Shown one piece after another: positions 41,345 through 50,168 of a stretch of DNA of 64,000 nt; the stretch's first letter is position 1; each line of letters begins with the position of its first letter. The notes under the pieces are model-generated. The model was not told the DNA's origin. It did no database searches and was given only the letters and a program-made list of their open reading frames with translations. Both the position numbers and the translations under genes were made by a program. Source of the DNA: Sulfurospirillum sp. (GTDB lineage: Bacteria; Campylobacterota; Campylobacteria; Campylobacterales; Sulfurospirillaceae); assembly GCA_014859685.1 (NCBI GenBank), contig JACUTU010000001.1, positions 115,416 to 179,415 on the forward strand. The letters are read 5' to 3'.

Positions 41345-43615
41345 ATGAGAGAAATAGATGAGATAGCAATAGCGGGACTTTTACACGATATTGGAAAATT
41401 TGGGCAGCGAGCAGATAATTATAAATTAAAAGATATTTATAAATCTTACGATTATAAATACACTCATGCAGCCTATTCAGCTCAGATTCTCAACGAAATG
41501 ATATTTAATTTGGGTTCTACTTTAAGTGATGATGCAGCTATGCATCACAAGCCTCAAAATGACAATCAATGGATCATCGCTAGTGCAGATAGAATGGCAA
41601 GTGGATTTGAACGAGAGAAGTTTAAAAAGTACAACGAGGCTTATGATAAGGAAGATTTCAAAAAACAGCGTCTTTGGCACCTTTTTGATGAAAATAAAAA
41701 GTTTAAGATAGATACTCTCAATCCTGACAATCTTTTTCCACAAAAAGACAATGCTATAACAAATGAGTACGATGAGCTATGGAAAAAGTTTTTTAGTGAT
41801 ATGGAAAAGATAAAAAAACAGGGAAATAGCTCAATTGATTTTTTTACTATAGATTATCTTTTGAAAAAATACACCACATTTATCCCATCAAGTACTAGTT
41901 TTAAGGCTGGTGGATATGATGCTGTGAAGGCAAATATATCACTTTATGAACATTCAAAAGCGACATCAATATTTACAGCTGCTATTTCAAAGCTTCATAA
42001 AGCAAACAATCTCAATATTCTCAATTACTACAGGGGAGATAAAAGCGATATTGAACAAAAAGATTTGCTTATGATTTGTGGCGATTTTTTTGGGATTCAA
42101 AAGTTTATCTTTGACTCTGTTGAGGCTAAAAATGCAAGTAAGATACTTCGTGCAAAATCAGCCTATGTTCAACTTCTTACAAAAGCTATAGCATTTTTTA
42201 TAGTAGAGGAGCTAAGATTAAGCTATCAAAGCATTATCTCTACAAGTGCTGGAAAGTTTGAGATCCTTGGAGTAAACACTGATGAAGCCAAAGACAAGTT
42301 AAAACAAATCCAACAAAAACTCAATGCTTTTTTCATTGAAGAGTATTTTGGAGAAACTGGTGTAGGGATTTGTTTTGTACCTTGTGCTTTAGCTGATTTT
42401 ATAGTAGAAAATCGCTATAAACAAAGTTTGCGAAAAAGAATAGATACAGAAGTAGAAAAAGTAAAATTTAAAAAATTTGATCTTTTACATGTAGAACCTA
42501 TTTTAAAAAGTGATACATTTATAACCAATGAGACTCTTTGTCCACTATGTCATAAGCGAAAAATTGAAGATAAAAAACGCTGTAATACATGCGATAAATT
42601 TGTCCAAATAGGAGAAAAACTTACAAAAGGTGGCTATCTCATATTTTCTTATAACCATGGTCAGATAAAACTTTTTGAAGATATACATGTTAGTTTTTCA
42701 CAAGAACCGCAAATCTATAAAGATAAAGACATAGCTATCTTTGATATTGGCCATGATGATGCCTTTAAAGGATATGCTAAGTGGGAATTAGCAAGTTATG
42801 TCGCAACAAAAGAAGAAAAAGAGATAAAAACTTTTGAAGAATTAGCGCAATCAAGCGTAAAAATTGGCAAAGATGAACAAGGTAAAAGAGTTCATGGTGT
42901 AGAGGCTTTGATGGTACTTAAAGGTGATGTAGACAGTATGGGTATATACATCAAAGATGAAAAAAATGAAGTAACTAACTCTTTTGCTAGATTTAACTTT
43001 TTTTCGCGTATGGTGGATTATTTTTTTAGTGTTAAAGCTTCAAAGATGATGGAAGGAAGAGATATCTACACTGTTTTTGCTGGTGGTGATGATATCTTCA
43101 TACTTGGTGCTTGGGATGAAGTAATTGATTTTGCAAAAGAACTCCGAGAAGCTTTTGTGAAGTTTGCTTCACAAAGTCCGCTGAGTTTATCAGTTGGTAT
43201 GGTGATGGTGAAATCAAACAAACCAATTAACTTTGTGGCAAATATAGCAAAAGAAGCTCTAGATACTGCTAAAAGCATGGAACACAAAGATGCAATCAGC
43301 CTTTTTGGTGAAACGGTAAAGTGGGATGATTATCTGGATGATTTAGGATTGGGTGAAGAATTACAATTATTAAATAATCCAAATACAGCATTTTTATACA
43401 GATTATTAGAACTTATAGAGATGAGTAAAAAAGTAAAATACAACCGTGATGTTGCATCTACGATTTGGAAATCAAAACTCAATTATACATTCACAAGAAA
43501 TAATGCAAAATCTCATGAAGGACTTTTAGAATGTCTTTTTAAAATGATAGAAAATTATCCAAAGGAAGCAAAAATGGTATTAAGTGAATACATATATAAA
43601 AGGAGAGAATCATGA
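41345..43615 (+). CDS. cas10: Cas10/Csm1, type III-A effector with HD nuclease and cyclase
   Basis: A 756-aa large subunit. It has an N-terminal HD nuclease domain (GLLHDIGKFGQRAD), a zinc ribbon with CPLCHKRK and CNTC, and the cyclase palm with FAGGDDIFIL (GGDD at residues 580-583), so both ssDNA cleavage and cyclic oligoadenylate synthesis should be active. The ATG at 41345 has AAGGAG just upstream. The stop overlaps csm2 (ATGA). First gene of the csm operon. Confidence 0.95.
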   Translation: MREIDEIAIAGLLHDIGKFGQRADNYKLKDIYKSYDYKYTHAAYSAQILNEMIFNLGSTLSDDAAMHHKPQNDNQWIIASADRMASGFEREKFKKYNEAYDKEDFKKQRLWHLFDENKKFKIDTLNPDNLFPQKDNAITNEYDELWKKFFSDMEKIKKQGNSSIDFFTIDYLLKKYTTFIPSSTSFKAGGYDAVKANISLYEHSKATSIFTAAISKLHKANNLNILNYYRGDKSDIEQKDLLMICGDFFGIQKFIFDSVEAKNASKILRAKSAYVQLLTKAIAFFIVEELRLSYQSIISTSAGKFEILGVNTDEAKDKLKQIQQKLNAFFIEEYFGETGVGICFVPCALADFIVENRYKQSLRKRIDTEVEKVKFKKFDLLHVEPILKSDTFITNETLCPLCHKRKIEDKKRCNTCDKFVQIGEKLTKGGYLIFSYNHGQIKLFEDIHVSFSQEPQIYKDKDIAIFDIGHDDAFKGYAKWELASYVATKEEKEIKTFEELAQSSVKIGKDEQGKRVHGVEALMVLKGDVDSMGIYIKDEKNEVTNSFARFNFFSRMVDYFFSVKASKMMEGRDIYTVFAGGDDIFILGAWDEVIDFAKELREAFVKFASQSPLSLSVGMVMVKSNKPINFVANIAKEALDTAKSMEHKDAISLFGETVKWDDYLDDLGLGEELQLLNNPNTAFLYRLLELIEMSKKVKYNRDVASTIWKSKLNYTFTRNNAKSHEGLLECLFKMIENYPKEAKMVLSEYIYKRRES

Positions 43616-43986
43616 TAGAGCTTGACTACAAAATAGACTCAGAATTGTTAAATAAAACAGCGTTACATTATGCTCAAGAGATTGGAAAAGATGTTAAAAA
43701 CACGCAAATTAGAAAGTTTTATGACCAGATTCTGGATCTAAACCAAAAAGCAAAACTAACAGAAGATTTCGAAGGAGAAATACTTCCTTTTGTTAAAATG
43801 CTTAACTCTAAAGTTGCATACGCAAGTACAAGAAAAAGTGGAGGTGCAAATCTTATCAATAGAGCCTTTGTAGAGATGATGAGCATGTGCATTAATCAAG
43901 TAAATACAAAAGAAAAGTTGGCGGTATTCAAACTATTTTTTGAAGCAATTATAGGTTTTCATAAAAGTATAGAAGGAAAAAAATAA
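43612..43986 (+). CDS. csm2: Csm2, small subunit of the type III-A complex
   Basis: A 124-aa helical protein with the family pattern TQIRKFYDQILDLNQKAK and LPFVKMLNSKVAYA. Csm2 (Cas11-type) lines the inner filament and contacts the crRNA-target duplex. Its position between cas10 and csm3 is diagnostic. It is coupled to both neighbours by overlapping start and stop codons. Confidence 0.92.
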   Translation: MIELDYKIDSELLNKTALHYAQEIGKDVKNTQIRKFYDQILDLNQKAKLTEDFEGEILPFVKMLNSKVAYASTRKSGGANLINRAFVEMMSMCINQVNTKEKLAVFKLFFEAIIGFHKSIEGKK

Positions 43987-44621
43987 TGAAAATAGTTATC
44001 TTAAAAGGACAGATTAATTTACTCAGCGGTCTTCATATAGGTGGAGGGGACGATACTATGAAAATAGGTGGCATTGATAATGGTGTTGTAAAAGATGTAA
44101 ATACTGATAAGCCTTATATCCCAGGAAGTTCTTTAAAAGGGAAAATGAGAAGTTTGCTAGAACAAAACTTCAGACTAGTCTATCTTCCAAGTGCAGAAGG
44201 CAAACCATTTTCTTCTAAACTCTTAGCTGAAGTTCCAAGTACTGAAAAAACTAATGCAGAAAATCTTTTGAAACTTTTTGGAGATAGTAGTAGTGAAAAT
44301 ATTTATGGAATAACACGCATCAGTGTTGGTGACTGTTCTGTCAGTGAAGATAGCCAAAAATTGCAACTTTCAGAAGCAAAATATGAGAATGTGATAAATC
44401 GACAAAAAGGAACTGCTGAAAATCCACGCCAAACAGAAAGAGTCCCCGCAGGAGTAAAATTTGACTTTGATATTAGAGTCAAGGTTTTAGATGATGATAA
44501 TGAAGAAGAACTAAAAGGTATTGTAGAAAAAGGCCTTGAGCTTCTTGCAAATGATTATTTAGGAGGAAGTGGATCAAGAGGTTATGGAAGAGTTGAGTTT
44601 GTTAATTCGCAATGGAGCTAA
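43986..44621 (+). CDS. csm3: Csm3, backbone RAMP and target RNA nuclease
   Basis: A 211-aa Cas7-type RAMP. Near the N-terminus it has HIGGGDDTMKIGGIDNGVVK, and its aspartates include the residue that cuts target RNA every six bases, followed by PYIPGSSLKGKMRSLLE. The glycine-rich loop GGSGSRGYGRVEF is at the C-terminus. Intact and of usual length. Confidence 0.95.
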   Translation: MKIVILKGQINLLSGLHIGGGDDTMKIGGIDNGVVKDVNTDKPYIPGSSLKGKMRSLLEQNFRLVYLPSAEGKPFSSKLLAEVPSTEKTNAENLLKLFGDSSSENIYGITRISVGDCSVSEDSQKLQLSEAKYENVINRQKGTAENPRQTERVPAGVKFDFDIRVKVLDDDNEEELKGIVEKGLELLANDYLGGSGSRGYGRVEFVNSQWS

Positions 44622-44624
44622 AAC

Positions 44625-45485
44625 ATGACACTTTATAAAACAACGATAACCCCCACTTCCAACTTTGCTACAACGCTCAAAGGTGATACACTTTTTGGAC
44701 AGTTATGTTGGGCTATAAGGTATACATTTGGAGAAGAAAAATTAAAATTATTGTTGGATGGTTACGAAGAAAATCCTTTTTGTGTGGTAAGTGATGGTTT
44801 TGCCCCAGATTTTTTACCCAAACCAACTCTTCCCACTTTCTTGATGAAAGAGAGCGAAGATAAGAAAGCCAACAGAAAAAAGATTTGGATGAGTTATGAG
44901 GATTTGCAAAAAGGGGACTTCTCAAAAGCAAAAGAAGATGAAAAGAGTGATGTGATAACTCTACAGATGCATAACGCTATCAACTATAAAACATTTACAA
45001 CAGGTGATGGTTTTGCTCCTTATGGTATCAAAGAATTTGCACTAAATCCTAAAGATGTTTATATCTTGCTTGATGAAGAAAAGTTTACTTTAGATGCTTT
45101 GTCTGAATCTTTCAAAACACTTTCAAGGATGGGTTATGGACAAGATAGCACCATCGGAAAAGGTCGTTTTGAGTTTACAGAGTTTAAAAAATTTCAAGTG
45201 CAAAACTCAAGCACTGTTATGGCACTTAGTCCTTTTTCGCCACAAGGCTTTACATGTAAAGATATATTTTATACTCCTTTTACACGCTTTGGAAAAAAAG
45301 GAGCCCATAGAGCAAATCAAAATCCTTTTAAAAAACCACTTCTTTTGGCAGATACAGGAACTGTGATAGTATTTGAAGATGATTATAAAAAGAGATATAT
45401 TGGAAAAGCTATTAAGAGGCATACAAGCCATGAAGACATTGTCCATCAAGGTTACGCTATAGCTATTGGTATAAAGGAGCTATGA
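44625..45485 (+). CDS. csm4: Csm4, Cas5-type RAMP
   Basis: A 286-aa subunit that binds the crRNA 5' tag and Cas10. It has the N-terminal RAMP motif LKGDTLFGQLCWAIRYTFGEE and the glycine-rich MGYGQDSTIGKGRFEF in the middle. It follows csm3 by three bases. Confidence 0.93.
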   Translation: MTLYKTTITPTSNFATTLKGDTLFGQLCWAIRYTFGEEKLKLLLDGYEENPFCVVSDGFAPDFLPKPTLPTFLMKESEDKKANRKKIWMSYEDLQKGDFSKAKEDEKSDVITLQMHNAINYKTFTTGDGFAPYGIKEFALNPKDVYILLDEEKFTLDALSESFKTLSRMGYGQDSTIGKGRFEFTEFKKFQVQNSSTVMALSPFSPQGFTCKDIFYTPFTRFGKKGAHRANQNPFKKPLLLADTGTVIVFEDDYKKRYIGKAIKRHTSHEDIVHQGYAIAIGIKEL

Positions 45486-45486
45486 T

Positions 45487-46797
45487 ATGCAAAAATTAAA
45501 CACTTTTTATTTAAAGCTTACAACAGTAAGTCCTATGCACATAGGAACTGGTGATAGCTATGAACCAACCAATTATGTCATAGATGAAGGAAAGCTTTAT
45601 GGCTTTGATGCTATGCTTTTTTACCATTCATTAAGCGATTTAGATAAAAAATCTTTTGATATGAAGTTACATGATTGGATGCAAATAATCGATTTTTATA
45701 AAGAGCATAAAACGACTGCAAAAAATATTGCTAGATTTGAATGCCAAGTAACAAAAAAGGTTGAAGAGAAGTATAGTACAAAAGTAAATAAAGATGGCAA
45801 AAAAAATACAAATCAGCTTGAAATATTTACTACATTTAAAAATCCAAATACTCATCTCCCAATCATACCGGGAAGTAGTATTAAGGGGATGTTAGATACT
45901 ATCTTAGAAATATACCCTCCAAAATCTTCAAATGAAATCAGGCAAACACTTATTGTTTCAGATGCATTGATGATTGATGGTGCAATGCAAATAGGGTATT
46001 GTTACAGGAAGCATAAGAATCCCGATAAAGAATCAAAAAATTCTATTCCGCAGATATTGGAAGTTATCCAACCAAAAAGTACATTCTTCCTCACTATAAA
46101 ATCTATTTTTTCTATAGAGGAAATAAAAGATAAACTTAGCAGATATCATGCGCAAAGAAAAGAGAGTAAGTATATGCAAAAGGGAGATTTTTTTGTTTTT
46201 AGAGTCGGAAAATACAATGGAAAAGATTTTATGGTAGACTCTATAAGAGATGCTAAAAATAGTTATGAAAAAGAAATTGCAACACATACTTTATATGAAG
46301 GGGAGCTTCCTTTCGGTTGGCTAAGCGCACAAATTTTAGAAGATGAAGAATACAATAAATTTGCTAAAGAGATTTCTCAAAAACAAAATCTAACTCTAGA
46401 AAATATTAAAAACAAAGAGGAAAAAATTATCACTTTTTTAGACAACAAGAGAAAAGAGTATATGTCTAGAATTGAAGAAAAAGAGAAAAGAGCAAAAGAA
46501 GAAGCTGAGCAAAAATTAAAACTTGAAACTGAAGAGAAAAAGAGATTGGATGCTTTAAATCCATTTGATAGGATTGTTGATGAACTTATAAAAAACAATC
46601 CAGATCCCAATGCTTCACTCTCAGTGGTTGTTTATACCGGTTTTAAAGAAGGCAAATTTGATGAGTTTAAATTAAAAGCGATTCAGTATATAAAAGAAAA
46701 GATGATAGAAGAAAAGTCATGGGATAATCCAAAAAAGAAAAGTGCATACAAAAGAACGCAAGAAATTACAGATCTTCTAATAAGCTTACAAGGGTAA
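45487..46797 (+). CDS. csm5: Csm5 RAMP with extra C-terminal helical domain
   Basis: A 436-aa protein capping the 3' end of the crRNA. The RAMP part has VSPMHIGTGD and LPIIPGSSIKGMLDTILE. It lacks an obvious truncation but is longer than usual: after about residue 305 comes a highly charged coiled coil (KRAKEEAEQKLKLETEEKKR) and a separate C-terminal segment of about 80 residues (NPFDRIVDELIKNNPDPN onward). The role of that extension is unknown. Confidence 0.9.
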   Translation: MQKLNTFYLKLTTVSPMHIGTGDSYEPTNYVIDEGKLYGFDAMLFYHSLSDLDKKSFDMKLHDWMQIIDFYKEHKTTAKNIARFECQVTKKVEEKYSTKVNKDGKKNTNQLEIFTTFKNPNTHLPIIPGSSIKGMLDTILEIYPPKSSNEIRQTLIVSDALMIDGAMQIGYCYRKHKNPDKESKNSIPQILEVIQPKSTFFLTIKSIFSIEEIKDKLSRYHAQRKESKYMQKGDFFVFRVGKYNGKDFMVDSIRDAKNSYEKEIATHTLYEGELPFGWLSAQILEDEEYNKFAKEISQKQNLTLENIKNKEEKIITFLDNKRKEYMSRIEEKEKRAKEEAEQKLKLETEEKKRLDALNPFDRIVDELIKNNPDPNASLSVVVYTGFKEGKFDEFKLKAIQYIKEKMIEEKSWDNPKKKSAYKRTQEITDLLISLQG

Positions 46798-46800
46798 TTT

Positions 46801-48039
46801 ATGGCAAAAATATTGATAAGCCTTTTAGGCACAGGACAGATAGAAAAAAATAATACAAATAAAAATGAGTATAAGGGTACAGACTATATTATAGAAAAAA
46901 CTATTTATTCAGATGAAAAATTTGTATCTTTGCTACTAGTTAAACACTATAAAATTGATAAACTATTTTTAGTTGGCACTAATCAATCTATGTGGGATAT
47001 GGTGGCTGAAAGCTTTAAGGCAGAGGAAAATTATCAATTCGAAATCATTGAAAAAAAAGATAATAATACATTAACTGAAGATTCACTTTTTAAACTTAAC
47101 GATATTATAGGTAAAGGATTAAAAAATTCTGGATCAAAATGTTTTATTATTAAAGATGGTGAAAACCAAGAAGAACTTTGGAGCATTTTTGAAAAGTTTT
47201 TAGAAATTCTTGATTCAGTTGATGAGGGTGATGAAGTATATTTTGATATAACACATCTCTTTAGGTCCCTTTCGGTGATGTCATTTGTTATGTTAGAATT
47301 TGGTAAAACATATAAAAAATTTAAAATAGCTGGTGTTTTTTATGGTATGCTGAAAAAAGGAGAGCCCTCCGTAATAGTTGATTTAAGTATTTTCTTTGAA
47401 TTGTTAGAATGGGCAAAAGCGATAAAAAATCTAAAAGAATTTGGTAACGGGTACAGCCTTATGCAGCTTATAAAGAAGAGTGACGAATCCAACGAAATAA
47501 AAAACTCATTCTCAAATTTTTCACACGCACTAAGCATTTCTGATATGGGCGCTATGCGGCAAAGTATGAAGCAGATTAAAGGTAAATTAAAACTTTTTGA
47601 TGAAGCCAATAATCGAATTATTGGTCTTGTTTCAAAAGAACTTAGAGAGTTTATTAATTCATTTGATGCAGATTCTTTAGGGACTTTTCAAATGCAACTT
47701 GCTCAATGGTATGCAAATAACAAAAATTATTCAATGGCGTATATAACTTTAGTGGAGGCTGTTTTAAGTGTGGTTTGCGAATCTATGAGAAATGATCCAA
47801 CAGACAAAGAATATAGAGATGAAGCCAAAAACTTCTTATGGGATTTTCGGTTTAGTGCGAGCGGTTCCAAAGAAAAAGAAAAAGTATATGCCGTTTTTAC
47901 AAAAGTAAATAACATAAGAAAAAATATTGCTCATAAAACCTCTACTAAAGGAAGTGCATCAAAAGCTACTCCAAAATCAAGTATCGAAAATATTTCTGAA
48001 TATATAATGATTCTTAAAAATATTAAAAAATATATTTAG
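46801..48039 (+). CDS. csx2: CARF-HEPN ancillary RNase, Csx2/TM1812 family
   Basis: A 412-aa accessory effector. The N-terminal half has a CARF-type fold (ILISLLGTGQ at the start; FDITHLFRSLSVMSFVMLEF as the second motif), which binds cyclic oligoadenylate. The C-terminal half carries the HEPN RNase motif R-x4-H in NNIRKNIAHKTS (R373, H378). It should degrade RNA when Cas10 makes the signal. It is the last gene of the csm run; its TAG stop forms part of the palindrome before csx20. Confidence 0.85.
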   Translation: MAKILISLLGTGQIEKNNTNKNEYKGTDYIIEKTIYSDEKFVSLLLVKHYKIDKLFLVGTNQSMWDMVAESFKAEENYQFEIIEKKDNNTLTEDSLFKLNDIIGKGLKNSGSKCFIIKDGENQEELWSIFEKFLEILDSVDEGDEVYFDITHLFRSLSVMSFVMLEFGKTYKKFKIAGVFYGMLKKGEPSVIVDLSIFFELLEWAKAIKNLKEFGNGYSLMQLIKKSDESNEIKNSFSNFSHALSISDMGAMRQSMKQIKGKLKLFDEANNRIIGLVSKELREFINSFDADSLGTFQMQLAQWYANNKNYSMAYITLVEAVLSVVCESMRNDPTDKEYRDEAKNFLWDFRFSASGSKEKEKVYAVFTKVNNIRKNIAHKTSTKGSASKATPKSSIENISEYIMILKNIKKYI

Positions 48040-48053
48040 ACAAAATATGTCTA
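48037..48053. promoter_or_regulatory. palindrome TAGACA-AAATA-TGTCTA before csx20
   Basis: A perfect 6-bp inverted repeat with a 5-bp spacer, overlapping the csx2 stop and just upstream of a possible -10 TAAAAT at 48064-48069. Equivalent sites precede cas2-cas1 and the WYL gene. Confidence 0.65.
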
Positions 48054-48089
48054 TCCTTTTGTTTAAAATAACAAAAACAAAGGATAGAC
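48049..48089 (+). promoter_or_regulatory. hairpin covering the csx20 ribosome site
   Basis: GTCTATCCTTTTGTTT at 48049-48064 pairs with AAACAAAGGATAGAC at 48075-48089 with one bulged base. The second arm contains AAGGA, the csx20 ribosome-binding sequence. Only a transcript reading through from csx2 would contain the whole hairpin. Confidence 0.45.
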
Positions 48090-48092
48090 CTT

Positions 48093-48479
48093 ATGAAACA
48101 AATGATTTTACTTTTTTCCCATACCCTTACTAACTCTCAAGAAATAGATGCTATATATAATTTAGGTGTTGGCGAATTTATCTATTTACCACTTGAACTT
48201 CAAAAACTATGGAGCGAAGTTTCTCCACAAAGTGATGATGTCACAGCATACTTGCAACCTATCAAAGACTTTATTCTTAAAAGCGCAAAACAAGAAGATT
48301 ATATTCTTATTCAAGGTGATTTTGGTTGTACAGTTGAGATGGTTGATTTTTGTAAAAAAAATGAACTTATTCCTCTATATTCAACAAACAAAAGAGACTC
48401 AAAAGAATGCTTTTTAGAAGATGGGAACAGAGTTATTAAAAAAAGCTCATTTGAGCACATAAGGTATAGACTCTATTAG
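48093..48479 (+). CDS. csx20: Csx20-like protein, putative cOA ring nuclease
   Basis: A 128-aa CRISPR accessory protein. The opening LLFSHTLTNSQEIDAIYNLG, then YLPLELQKLWSEV, and YILIQGDFGCTVEMVDFC match my recollection of the Csx20 family, a single CARF-like domain. Members of this group are reported as enzymes that break cyclic oligoadenylates. Position next to a CARF-HEPN RNase fits an off-switch. It has its own promoter-like region and is separate from the csm operon. Confidence 0.68.
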   Translation: MKQMILLFSHTLTNSQEIDAIYNLGVGEFIYLPLELQKLWSEVSPQSDDVTAYLQPIKDFILKSAKQEDYILIQGDFGCTVEMVDFCKKNELIPLYSTNKRDSKECFLEDGNRVIKKSSFEHIRYRLY

Positions 48480-48482
48480 TAT

Positions 48483-48499
48483 TAGACACTATATGTCTA
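48483..48499. promoter_or_regulatory. palindrome TAGACA-CTATA-TGTCTA before cas2-cas1
   Basis: A perfect 6-bp inverted repeat with a 5-bp spacer, directly abutting a consensus TATAAT at 48500-48505. A protein bound here would occupy the -35/-10 spacer of the adaptation promoter. Confidence 0.7.
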
Positions 48500-48536
48500 T
48501 ATAATCTTTATTATTAGATAAAAAAGGAGATGATAC

Positions 48537-48803
48537 ATGCAAAGATACATTATAGCCTATGACATCTGTGATCCAAAAAGACTTTACAAAGTAGCAAAAA
48601 TCCTCTATGCAAACGCACTAGGCGGACAAAAATCAGTACTAGAGATACCTCTGAGTAAAAAAGATATAGAGCCTATTTTGAAAGATATATTGCAAATCAC
48701 AAAAGAGATAGACAAGATCAATGTAATCCCCGTTGAAGACCACCCCATACTACTAGGCAAAGCAAAAAGTATTGATTATGAAAAAGGAGTTATCATCATA
48801 TGA
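48537..48803 (+). CDS. cas2: Cas2 (first copy)
   Basis: An 88-aa ferredoxin-like protein with RYIIAYDICDPKRLYKVAKI and GGQKSVLEIPLSKKDI, the Cas2 pattern including the Asp of the first strand. The C-terminus SIDYEKGVIII is a beta strand of the type that docks on Cas1. AAGGAG precedes the ATG. It overlaps cas1 by ATGA and differs substantially from the second Cas2 at 49889. Confidence 0.88.
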   Translation: MQRYIIAYDICDPKRLYKVAKILYANALGGQKSVLEIPLSKKDIEPILKDILQITKEIDKINVIPVEDHPILLGKAKSIDYEKGVIII

Positions 48804-49660
48804 AGATAGCTATCATAGATAAAAAAGATGTTGCAGTTTTCGTGGAAAACAGCACTATCAAATTTGACGACATAAAACTACCTTTCAAGCTTGTAGATAC
48901 ACTTTTGATTGCAAATAACGCTAAGATAAATACAAAAGACATCATCAAGATTAATCAAAACAACATCAACATAGTCCTTTTCAATGCCATCACAAACCAA
49001 AGCTCTATCATAACTTCAGCCAATCCAAAAAATGCCCAGCTCAAACTCCAGCAGTATCAAGCATTGGACAAAAAAATTACCATTGCAAAATACATAGTAT
49101 CTCAAAAAATCCAAAGACATATCCACCAGCTCAAATGCAATAAAATCATCATTGATGAAACGGATTATCTAACCAAGATTGAGCAAGCAGAGCATATAGA
49201 AACACTTTTAGGTATAGAAGGAAGCTTTGCAAGAGCTTATTTTGAGCACTACTTCACTCTTCTGCCAAAAAAATTTCATAAATCAAAACGCACAAAAAGG
49301 CCACCACTTGACCCAGCTAATGCACTTTTGTCCTATTTTTACTATGTAGTCCATAACATCATTACACTAAAACTATTGACCTATGGATTTGAAACTTCGA
49401 TATCCTACCTTCATGTTCCTTTTAGAGACCATGACGCACTTAGCTCTGACCTTCTAGAACTATTTCGTGACCAAATCAACCAGTTTGTGATTTTAGTTTT
49501 TCAAGAAGATATAGTGTCTATAAATAGTTTTCAAAAAAGAGGAGGAGTATATCTCAACTATGAAGGTAAAAAAGCTCTTCACCCCCACTTGAAAGATTTG
49601 CTAGATGGACTTAGTCACAAGATAGACACCGAGATAGCAAACCTAAGGAGCATGTTATGA
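48800..49660 (+). CDS. cas1: CRISPR integrase Cas1
   Basis: A 286-aa protein. An N-terminal beta domain (residues 1-80, including NNINIVLFNAITNQSSII) is followed by the helical catalytic domain: metal ligands lie in LLGIEGSFARAYFEHYF (Glu), YLHVPFRDHDALSSDL (His) and the following Asp residues. It appears complete. There is no reverse transcriptase fusion. It overlaps both neighbours by 4 bp, so the adaptation genes are one unit. Confidence 0.93.
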   Translation: MKIAIIDKKDVAVFVENSTIKFDDIKLPFKLVDTLLIANNAKINTKDIIKINQNNINIVLFNAITNQSSIITSANPKNAQLKLQQYQALDKKITIAKYIVSQKIQRHIHQLKCNKIIIDETDYLTKIEQAEHIETLLGIEGSFARAYFEHYFTLLPKKFHKSKRTKRPPLDPANALLSYFYYVVHNIITLKLLTYGFETSISYLHVPFRDHDALSSDLLELFRDQINQFVILVFQEDIVSINSFQKRGGVYLNYEGKKALHPHLKDLLDGLSHKIDTEIANLRSML

Positions 49661-49896
49661 AAAAAGTCCTTATCTTAAAAGACAAAACGATAAATATCAA
49701 AACACACGAAGATTACATAGAATTTACAAATGATAACAAAGAATTTATAGCAGCATATAAATACATCTCTGAAGTGTATATCAACAAACATATAACCGTA
49801 TCTATTGAAGATGTTCTCAAAATCGCCAAAAAAATTCCGCTCTTTTTTGTAGATCATAACGGCTATATCATAGCCAAGGTAAGTGCAGATGTATAA
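49657..49896 (+). CDS. stand-alone Cas1 N-terminal-domain-like protein
   Basis: A 79-aa protein coupled to cas1 (ATGA) and overlapping cas2b. Its strand pattern ILKDKTINIKTHEDYIEF, ISEVYINKHITVSIEDVLKI and IPLFFVDHNGYII parallels the N-terminal beta domain of Cas1 proteins, including the neighbour's INTKDIIKINQNNINIVLF segment. There is no catalytic domain and no sign of truncation. It could form mixed dimers with, or regulate, Cas1. The resemblance is by eye. Confidence 0.6.
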   Translation: MKKVLILKDKTINIKTHEDYIEFTNDNKEFIAAYKYISEVYINKHITVSIEDVLKIAKKIPLFFVDHNGYIIAKVSADV

Positions 49897-50158
49897 AACA
49901 GATTTTATTTTAACCTATGACATCGCAGATGAAAAAAGATTAAGAAAGATTGGTAAATATATGGAGAGAAATGCACTTCGTATCCAAAGATCAGTTTATC
50001 TTTGTAAACAGTTCTCAAAAGAAAACCTCTACGAGATACTCCAATACCTAGCAGAGATAATCAACCCTAATGAAGATGATCTAAGAGTATATAAAATAAA
50101 AAAAGGCTCTATAAGCCTCAATAGCGCGATAGATATCGATAAAGCTACTATTTTCTAA
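49889..50158 (+). CDS. cas2: Cas2 (second copy)
   Basis: An 89-aa protein with FILTYDIADEKRLRKIGKYM and ALRIQRSVYLCKQFSKENL, a textbook Cas2. It ends SAIDIDKATIF. ATG 49889 follows AAGGTAAG; a GTG six bases earlier is possible. The two Cas2 proteins share the fold motif but little else, so this is not a recent duplication. Confidence 0.88.
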   Translation: MYKTDFILTYDIADEKRLRKIGKYMERNALRIQRSVYLCKQFSKENLYEILQYLAEIINPNEDDLRVYKIKKGSISLNSAIDIDKATIF

Positions 50159-50168
50159 AGGATCAAAG

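Noticed and set aside
46801..48039. Annotation of the CARF-HEPN gene as Csm6
   Set aside because: The FDITHLFRSL motif and overall layout fit the Csx2/TM1812 type better than classical Csm6; function would be similar.
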